NCBI GenBank assembly: GCA_017613595.1
Contig: JAGADM010000112.1
Span: forward strand, 1-8,958
Origin: Lachnospiraceae bacterium
Lineage (GTDB): Bacteria; Bacillota_A; Clostridia; Lachnospirales; Lachnospiraceae
Direction of reading: 5' to 3'
DNA length: 8,958 nt
Positions 4,778 to 8,958 of this stretch are shown in pieces. The position numbers were made by a program, and so were the translations under genes. Below the pieces are notes generated by a model. The model saw nothing but the letters and a program-made list of their open reading frames with translations. It did no database searches and had not been told where the DNA came from. The stretch's first letter is position 1. Each line of letters begins with the position of its first letter.

Positions 4778-7354
4778 ATGGCAGCATTTGACAGAGTTTT
4801 ATCGGGAATTCCGCAGATGGATGATTGTTTTGACAACATCCGTCTCGGGGACAACGTTGTATGGCGCGTGGACAGGCTGGAGGATTTCAGGCTGTTCGTG
4901 GAGCCGTATGTCGAGCAGGCAATCCGCGATAAGCGGAACCTGATCTACATCCGCTTTGCCTCGCACGAACCGTTCTTTACGGAACGGGAGGGGCTTAAAA
5001 TCGTAAATGTGGAACTGTCGCACCGGTTCGAGACGTTCACGGTCGACATCCACGAGATTATCCGGAAGGAAGGCGTTGACGCGTTCTACGTGTTCGACTG
5101 CCTTTCGGAACTGCAGACGGCATGGGCGACCGACCTGATGATGGGCAACTTCTTCCAGGTAACCTGCCCTTATCTGTTTCAGCTTGATACGGTCGCGTTC
5201 TTCCCGCTGATCCGCGGAAAGCATTCGTTCAAGGCAATCGCCAAGATCCGTGATACGACGCAGCTTTTCCTCGACGTCTATTCGGATAAGACGAACATCT
5301 ACGTGCGTCCGGACAAGGTCTGGAACCGCTATTCCGAGACGATGTTCCTGCCGCACCGCTATGAGCCGGAGAGCGGCGTGTTTCAGCCGATCCTCGACGG
5401 TGTTGTCGCGAGCCATTTTTATCAGTTACTCGAGCATAACACGGCCGGTGCGGACCGCAGCAACAAGGACAGCTGGGACCGTTTCTTCGACATGACCGAG
5501 ACAATGCACGAAAACGGCCTCGACGTGACCGAGCAGTGCAGTCGTATGTGCAACATCATGATGACGCGTGACGAGCGGCTCCGTATCATGATCAAGGAAA
5601 ACTTCAAGGTGGAGGACTATCTGAACGTCAGGAAGCGCATGCTCGGTACCGGCATGATCGGCGGAAAGGCGACAGGAATGCTTCTTGCCAGAAAGATTGT
5701 CGAGAACAAGCGGCCCGACATCTTCGCGAATTTTGAGCCGCATGACTCTTTCTTCATCGGATCCGATGTGTTTTATACCTTTATCGTGGAAAACCATTTC
5801 TGGGACGTCAGAGTGCGTCAGAGGAGCAAGGAGGAGTACTTCACGCTGGCGGATGAGTTCGCTGAGAGGCTCCGTGCCGGCAAATTCTCCCGCGACATGG
5901 AGGAAGAGTTCGTCAAACTCCTCGAGTATTACGGGCAGGATCCGATCATCGTACGCTCGAGTTCGATCCTCGAGGACGGCTTCGGCAACGCATTTGCCGG
6001 CAAATACGAATCGGTCTTCTGTTCGAACGCAGGAGACATGGAGCACCGGCTTCAGGAGTTTGAGGACGCGGTCCGGACCGTTTACGCGAGTACGATGAGC
6101 AAGTCGGCGCTTGATTACCGGAGCCGCAGGGGTCTGCAGGCAAGAGACGAGCAGATGGCCCTTCTCGTGCAGCGTGTTTCGGGTTCCTATTACGGTGACT
6201 TCTATATGCCGTGTGCGGCAGGCGTCGGCTATTCCTACAGCCCGTACCGGTTCCTCGAGAGCCTTGATCCGTCAGCCGGAATGCTCCGCCTGGTTATGGG
6301 GCTTGGTACATCGGCAGTGGACCGCACGGAAGGTTCGTACCCCCGTCTTGTGAGTCTTGACCAGCCGAAGGCGACCGTGGCGCGGACAAGCGCCGAGAAG
6401 CATCAGTTCTCGCAGCGGAAACTCGAACTGATCAACCGAAGCGAAGGAAAGCTCGAGCAGGTATCGCTTGATGTGATCGAGCCGTACATGCCTTACTACC
6501 TGAAACGCCTTCTTTTAGAGCATGATTTCGACGCGGAGCGTACTTTCCGCGAGCGCGGGCAGAACCGCGACATTGAGTTCATCTCGTGCCAGGGCATCGT
6601 GAACCGCGAGGTCATCATGCAGCAGATGAAGGATATCCTTTCCACGATTCAGGAAGCTTATCAATATCCGGTCGATACCGAATTTACGATCAACCTTTCG
6701 GAGAACGGCGATTATGTCATAAACATCCTTCAGTGCCGTCCGTTACAGGTGTTCCGTGATTCCGAGGAAACCTTAATGCCGGAACGTTTTGATGCGGAAA
6801 AGGTCCTGTTCGAATGCCGGAATTCGGCGATGGGGCTGTCCCGCACGGATAAGATCGATCTCGTTGTCTGTATTGACCCGGTCAAATACTACAACATGCC
6901 GTATCGTGACAAATACCGCGTGGCGCGTGCCATCGGAACGGTCAACTGGAGCATGCGCGGGAAGGATGAGAAGATGCTTCTGATGGTTCCGGGACGGATC
7001 GGAACAACTTCGCCGGAGCTTGGGGTGCCGACCGCATTTGCCGACATCAGTGAGTTCGCGGCCATCTGCGAGGTGTCGAATTCGAAGGCCGGATATAATC
7101 CGGAGCTTTCGTACGGAAGCCATTTCTTCCAGGATCTTGTCGAGTCGGGAATCCTTTACAATGCAATCTTCGAGAACGAGAAGACGATAGTGTACCGGCC
7201 GGAGATGCTTGACGGTTGCGATAACATTTTCCGCGACCTCGTAAAGGACGGCGAAGGACTCGAGGAAATCGTATATGTCTACGATGTTTCAGCGGCAGGG
7301 CTTACGCTCTTCAATGATATGAAGTCGGAACATATTCTCTGCCTTTTTGAATAA
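4778..7354 (+). CDS. PEP/pyruvate-binding (PPDK_N) ATP-grasp protein with degenerate KaiC-like N-terminus
   Basis: This is an 858-residue soluble protein of unknown function. (1) Residues about 1-200 resemble a RecA/KaiC-like domain: 'sGIPQMDDCFDN...GDNVVW' and a Walker B-like FDCLSEL at 106-112. The P-loop is missing; the GxxGxGK(T/S) position reads RVDRLEDF. (2) Residues about 285-660 form the PEP synthase/PPDK N-terminal ATP-grasp domain: GGKATG at 295-300, RSSSILED at 393-400, FAGKY at 406-410, GLGTSAVD at 508-515 and LQCRP at 651-655, which are the nucleotide-binding hallmarks. (3) Residues about 660-858 carry VPGRIG (737-742) and GSHFFQDL (780-787), a C-terminal region I recall from PEP synthase-related proteins. 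The phosphohistidine swivelling domain (motif T-x-H-A) and the PEP/pyruvate TIM barrel are absent, so it cannot be a complete PEP synthase. It may be an ATP-using phosphotransferase or sensor. AGGAGAGG at 4763-4770 is a strong ribosome site with 7-base spacing. It lies between nadE and a TetR gene. Confidence 0.85.
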   Translation: MAAFDRVLSGIPQMDDCFDNIRLGDNVVWRVDRLEDFRLFVEPYVEQAIRDKRNLIYIRFASHEPFFTEREGLKIVNVELSHRFETFTVDIHEIIRKEGVDAFYVFDCLSELQTAWATDLMMGNFFQVTCPYLFQLDTVAFFPLIRGKHSFKAIAKIRDTTQLFLDVYSDKTNIYVRPDKVWNRYSETMFLPHRYEPESGVFQPILDGVVASHFYQLLEHNTAGADRSNKDSWDRFFDMTETMHENGLDVTEQCSRMCNIMMTRDERLRIMIKENFKVEDYLNVRKRMLGTGMIGGKATGMLLARKIVENKRPDIFANFEPHDSFFIGSDVFYTFIVENHFWDVRVRQRSKEEYFTLADEFAERLRAGKFSRDMEEEFVKLLEYYGQDPIIVRSSSILEDGFGNAFAGKYESVFCSNAGDMEHRLQEFEDAVRTVYASTMSKSALDYRSRRGLQARDEQMALLVQRVSGSYYGDFYMPCAAGVGYSYSPYRFLESLDPSAGMLRLVMGLGTSAVDRTEGSYPRLVSLDQPKATVARTSAEKHQFSQRKLELINRSEGKLEQVSLDVIEPYMPYYLKRLLLEHDFDAERTFRERGQNRDIEFISCQGIVNREVIMQQMKDILSTIQEAYQYPVDTEFTINLSENGDYVINILQCRPLQVFRDSEETLMPERFDAEKVLFECRNSAMGLSRTDKIDLVVCIDPVKYYNMPYRDKYRVARAIGTVNWSMRGKDEKMLLMVPGRIGTTSPELGVPTAFADISEFAAICEVSNSKAGYNPELSYGSHFFQDLVESGILYNAIFENEKTIVYRPEMLDGCDNIFRDLVKDGEGLEEIVYVYDVSAAGLTLFNDMKSEHILCLFE

Positions 7355-7356
7355 TC

Positions 7357-7385
7357 TTGACATTGTTCAGATTATGTGATATGTT
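7357..7385 (+). promoter_or_regulatory. Promoter of the TetR gene
   Basis: A perfect -35 TTGACA (7357-7362) is followed after 17 bases by TATGTT (7380-7385, 4 of 6 matches) with an extended -10 TGTGa (7376-7379). It starts 2 bases after the preceding stop codon. The predicted transcription start is near 7392, leaving a leader of about 28 bases. Nine bases (ATGTGATAT, 7374-7382) are identical to the -10 region of the nadE promoter (2617-2625). Confidence 0.75.
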
Positions 7386-7395
7386 TTATCTGAAC
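7365..7395 (+). promoter_or_regulatory. Candidate TetR operator (inverted repeat over the -10)
   Basis: GTTCAGAT (7365-7372) and ATCTGAAC (7388-7395) form a perfect 8-bp inverted repeat separated by 15 bases, centred on 7380. The repeat brackets the -10 element and reaches the predicted transcription start, so a bound dimer would block RNA polymerase. The total span of 31 bases fits TetR-family operators. Its position directly before a tetR-type gene points to autorepression. Binding itself is inferred. Confidence 0.6.
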
Positions 7396-7407
7396 GATGA
7401 TAAGATT

Positions 7408-7413
7408 GGAGGG
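7408..7413 (+). promoter_or_regulatory. Ribosome binding site deciding the TetR start
   Basis: GGAGGG lies 6 bases before the ATG at 7420. It excludes the upstream in-frame starts from 7357 on, which would also lie inside the promoter and give an N-terminus unlike the family. Confidence 0.8.
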
Positions 7414-7419
7414 TTGGAA

Positions 7420-7986
7420 ATGGACAAAAAGCCATACCATCACGGCAATTTAAAGCAGGAACTCATTGAAAAAGGGCTTGAATACGTTGACCGTTTCGGT
7501 GTTGAAAGCCTTTCCATGAGGAAACTTGCGGACTCGGCCGGTGTCAGCTGCGCGGCACCGTACGCGCATTTTAAGAGTAAGGACGACTTTCTTGATAAGG
7601 TACAGGACTATATCACGGAAAGACTGACCGAAGTCCTGAAAGAAACAGCGGCCGGCTGTACCGACCGCTTGAGAATACTCCATGAACTGGGCAAATGCTA
7701 TGTGCTCTTTTTCTATGAGAATCCGCTCTATTACAGTTTCCTCTTCAACCGGAAGAAGATTGACATTTATGCGTATCCGCCGTTCCAGCTGTTTCTGAGT
7801 ACCGCGGTGGAAACACTCCGCCATCTGCATGGGGACAGTATCTCCGAAGACGATCTTCGCTATAAGACAATAGCGATGTGGTCGCTTGTTCTCGGTCTTC
7901 CGCAGATTGCAATGATGGAAGGCATTATCAATACGGATTCGCTTGATGCTGAAATTGACGCTGTTCTCGGCGCGGTGAGGATTTAG
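7420..7986 (+). CDS. TetR/AcrR-family transcriptional regulator
   Basis: This is a 188-residue DNA-binding repressor starting MDKKPYHHGNLKQEL. The N-terminal TetR domain (about 8-55) has the helix-turn-helix SMRKLADSAGVSCAAPYAHF at 32-51, followed by KSKDDFL. The 'YHHGNL...G...LSMRKLA..AGVS.AAPY.HF' pattern is typical of TetR regulators with a WHG-type (TetR_C_33-like) ligand-binding C-terminus. Consistent with that, the C-terminal half has an aromatic-rich helix (FYENPLYYSFLF) and WSLVLGLPQIAMMEG. The family usually represses its own gene and a nearby transporter or enzyme, with a small molecule as inducer; the ligand cannot be read here. It has its own promoter and a palindromic operator candidate over the -10. 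No terminator separates it from the ATP-grasp gene upstream. Downstream genes start 133 bases later and may or may not belong to its regulon. Confidence 0.92.
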   Translation: MDKKPYHHGNLKQELIEKGLEYVDRFGVESLSMRKLADSAGVSCAAPYAHFKSKDDFLDKVQDYITERLTEVLKETAAGCTDRLRILHELGKCYVLFFYENPLYYSFLFNRKKIDIYAYPPFQLFLSTAVETLRHLHGDSISEDDLRYKTIAMWSLVLGLPQIAMMEGIINTDSLDAEIDAVLGAVRI

Positions 7987-7988
7987 GA

Positions 7989-8004
7989 AGTATCATGCCG
8001 GCAT
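7989..8004 (+). repeat. Palindromic motif AGTATC-ATGCCGGCAT
   Basis: ATGCCGGCAT (7995-8004) is a perfect 10-bp palindrome starting right after the tetR stop. With the preceding AGTATC it gives AGTATCATGCC, which recurs as AGTATC-GT-ATGCC at 8083-8095. It could be a protein-binding site, but chance is not excluded. Confidence 0.35.
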
Positions 8005-8020
8005 ACTGCGGGGAGAGGCT

Positions 8021-8050
8021 TTGGCGGTTTGTGTAGAGAACGGTTATAAG
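8021..8050 (+). promoter_or_regulatory. Possible promoter of the ParB-like gene
   Basis: TTGGCG (8021-8026, 4 of 6) and TATAAG (8045-8050, 5 of 6) are separated by 18 bases. This is the best pair I see in the 133 bases between tetR and the next gene. A transcript from about 8057 would contain the hairpin at 8078-8095. Confidence 0.35.
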
Positions 8051-8077
8051 AGATTGCGGTATAGTAATCCGACGGTC

Positions 8078-8095
8078 GGCATAGTATCGTATGCC
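8078..8095 (+). repeat. Inverted repeat GGCATA-N6-TATGCC
   Basis: This is a perfect 6-bp inverted repeat with a 6-base spacer (GTATCG). It lies 9 bases before the AAAGGAG ribosome site (8105-8111) of the next gene. It shares the ATGCC/GGCAT core with the palindrome at 7995-8004. It may be an operator or a weak leader hairpin; no T-run follows. Confidence 0.4.
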
Positions 8096-8119
8096 TTGTA
8101 AGAGAAAGGAGCGGATACG

Positions 8120-8593
8120 ATGAAGTACAGCGCAACACTTAAGTCCGCGATGGAATACGGCAGGGAAGAGAAGACGGATGCGTGGATTCATTTGTATTTA
8201 AACGAGGAGGGACGCAACATCCCGTTCTCGGACGGATTGAAACTGTTTGACCGGTATTTCATCAGCCCGGCGCAGTTTCCGATCAGTCTTTTTCACCGGT
8301 GTGCGGGTCCCGAGGAGGACATGAAGTACCGCATCGATAAGGGCTGGTGGGAGCACAAGCTTTCCGAGATCACAAAGGCGGTTCAGGAAGGAAAGGAGAT
8401 GCCGCCGATGATCGTTCACTATGTGGACGGAGAGTTTGAGCTGAATGACGGCAACCATCGTCACAAGGTTTACGAGAATCTCGGGATAGAGAGCGCTTGG
8501 GTAATCATCTGGATTACCGAGGAGGAAGAACTCACGGACTTTATGAGTAAATACGGCGAGTACGTGAAGGATTGTACGATTGTGCGGAGATAG
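8120..8593 (+). CDS. ParB/sulfiredoxin-like fold protein (DGNHR motif)
   Basis: This is a 157-residue soluble protein. The C-terminal half contains PPMIVHYVDGEFELNDG followed by NHRHKVYENLGI (95-123) and then WVIIW: a strand, a short turn, D110-G111-N112-H113-R114 and a helix. This 'P.iV...dG.f.l.DGnHR..a...lG' arrangement is the hallmark of the ParB N-terminal/sulfiredoxin superfamily, which includes ParB CTPases, sulfiredoxin and free serine kinases (SerK, SbnI). There is no ParB helix-turn-helix domain, so a chromosome-partition role is unlikely. The first 90 residues, with WIHLYLNEEG and KGWWEHKL, are not recognised. AAAGGAG at 8105-8111 is a strong ribosome site with 8-base spacing. A kinase-like gene begins 10 bases after its stop, suggesting co-expression. 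A small-molecule phosphotransferase role is possible but is inference. Confidence 0.65.
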   Translation: MKYSATLKSAMEYGREEKTDAWIHLYLNEEGRNIPFSDGLKLFDRYFISPAQFPISLFHRCAGPEEDMKYRIDKGWWEHKLSEITKAVQEGKEMPPMIVHYVDGEFELNDGNHRHKVYENLGIESAWVIIWITEEEELTDFMSKYGEYVKDCTIVRR

Positions 8594-8603
8594 GAGAATA
8601 ATC

Positions 8604-8958
8604 ATGAGACTTTTTATGATCAGCGGACCGTGCGGTTCCGGCAAATCTACGATGAAGGATGCCCTTTCGGAGATTCTGGATCCCGCCGTATACGAATGTG
8701 TCGACACCGACGAAGTCGGGCTGAACTGGTGGGATTACGCAGGAACGGACCACGAATCCAAATACCACGACGACTGCATCGCAGTAGCTGTGAAAAGAGC
8801 GGCGGGAAGGGATTTGGTCTTCGTCTCCTGCACGAATCCGCAGGATTTTATCGGAAACCATGTGCTGCCCGAAGAAGTGGATTCGACGGTGTTTATTATC
8901 CTGAATCCGACCGACGAAGCAATTTGGGAAAGACTTCGCGCAAGACCTGCGGAGCGCG
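8604..8958 (+). CDS. P-loop kinase-like protein, N-terminal part (3' end outside window)
   Basis: The first 118 residues are present and the frame is still open at the window edge. Walker A GPCGSGKST is at residues 8-16 directly after the first strand (MRLFMIS), as in small-molecule kinases. VDTDEVG (33-39) sits where adenylate/shikimate-type kinases have their substrate-binding acidic residues. DLVFVSC (73-79) is a Walker B-position strand lacking the usual Asp after it. Near the end, IILNPTDEAIWERLRARPAER (98-118) resembles the strand and arginine-rich lid of NMP/gluconate/shikimate kinase-like P-loop proteins. The ATG follows AGGAG (8592-8596) with 7-base spacing. The gene starts 10 bases after the ParB-like gene and is probably in the same operon. 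The substrate cannot be assigned. Confidence 0.72.
   Translation, partial: MRLFMISGPCGSGKSTMKDALSEILDPAVYECVDTDEVGLNWWDYAGTDHESKYHDDCIAVAVKRAAGRDLVFVSCTNPQDFIGNHVLPEEVDSTVFIILNPTDEAIWERLRARPAER

Noticed and set aside
4799..5416. 205-codon open frame on the - strand
   Set aside because: It is antisense to the start of the 858-residue protein, has no recognisable domain and no ribosome site; it is a shadow frame.
5426..6046. 206-codon open frame on the - strand
   Set aside because: It is antisense to the ATP-grasp domain region, whose motifs are clearly conserved in the + frame.
7340..7360. T-run CTTTTTG at the end of the ATP-grasp gene as a terminator
   Set aside because: No stem precedes the T-run; it is coding sequence for the last residues.
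8120..8593. ParB chromosome-partition or phage-type ParB nuclease
   Set aside because: The protein has no helix-turn-helix region and is only 157 residues, with no ParA partner nearby; only the fold-level similarity is supported.
8198..8707. 169-codon open frame on the - strand at the right end
   Set aside because: It overlaps both the DGNHR protein and the kinase start on the opposite strand and has no recognisable domain.

Overview
The window is 8,958 bases of densely coded bacterial DNA. Every credible gene is on the + strand, most have strong purine-rich ribosome binding sites, and stop/start overlaps and short gaps are common. Moderate GC, promoters with an extended -10 (TGTGAT...), and proteins such as a PLDc_N/DUF1648/ABC exporter cluster and a two-domain glutamine-dependent NAD synthetase suggest a Clostridia-type Firmicute, probably Lachnospiraceae-like. 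That placement is an inference from protein style; there is no rRNA or other taxonomic marker here.

Region 1 (1-2584) is one operon. It holds the tail of a small Arc-like ribbon-helix-helix protein, a two-helix PLDc_N membrane peptide, a four-helix DUF1648 membrane protein, an ABC ATPase and an ABC-2 type permease. The last three genes overlap or nearly touch. The layout recalls the Bacillus subtilis yxlE-yxlF-yxlG part of the sigY operon and SdpI-type (DUF1648) immunity proteins, so a peptide or envelope-stress export/immunity role is plausible but unproven.

Region 2 (2585-4703) starts with a compact control region: an extended -10 promoter, a terminator-like hairpin beginning at the predicted transcription start, and a second GC-rich hairpin. 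It is followed by nadE, the glutamine-dependent NAD+ synthetase, with both active sites intact and probably a TTG start.

Region 3 (4704-7354) is a single 858-residue protein with an unusual domain order: an N-terminal RecA/KaiC-like domain that has lost its P-loop, a PEP synthase-type ATP-grasp (PPDK_N) domain with its signature motifs, and a C-terminal domain with PGR-IG and GSHFFQDL motifs. It lacks the phosphohistidine and PEP-binding barrel domains needed for PEP synthase chemistry. It is the most interesting protein in the window.

Region 4 (7355-7986) is a TetR-family regulator with its own promoter. A perfect 8-bp inverted repeat brackets the -10 element and looks like an autoregulatory operator.

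Region 5 (7987-8958) has a 133-base intergenic stretch with related palindromic motifs, then a ParB/sulfiredoxin-like protein with a DGNHR motif, then 10 bases later a P-loop kinase-like protein that runs off the window end. The last two genes look like a two-gene unit. No tRNA, rRNA, CRISPR array, transposase or attachment site was seen.
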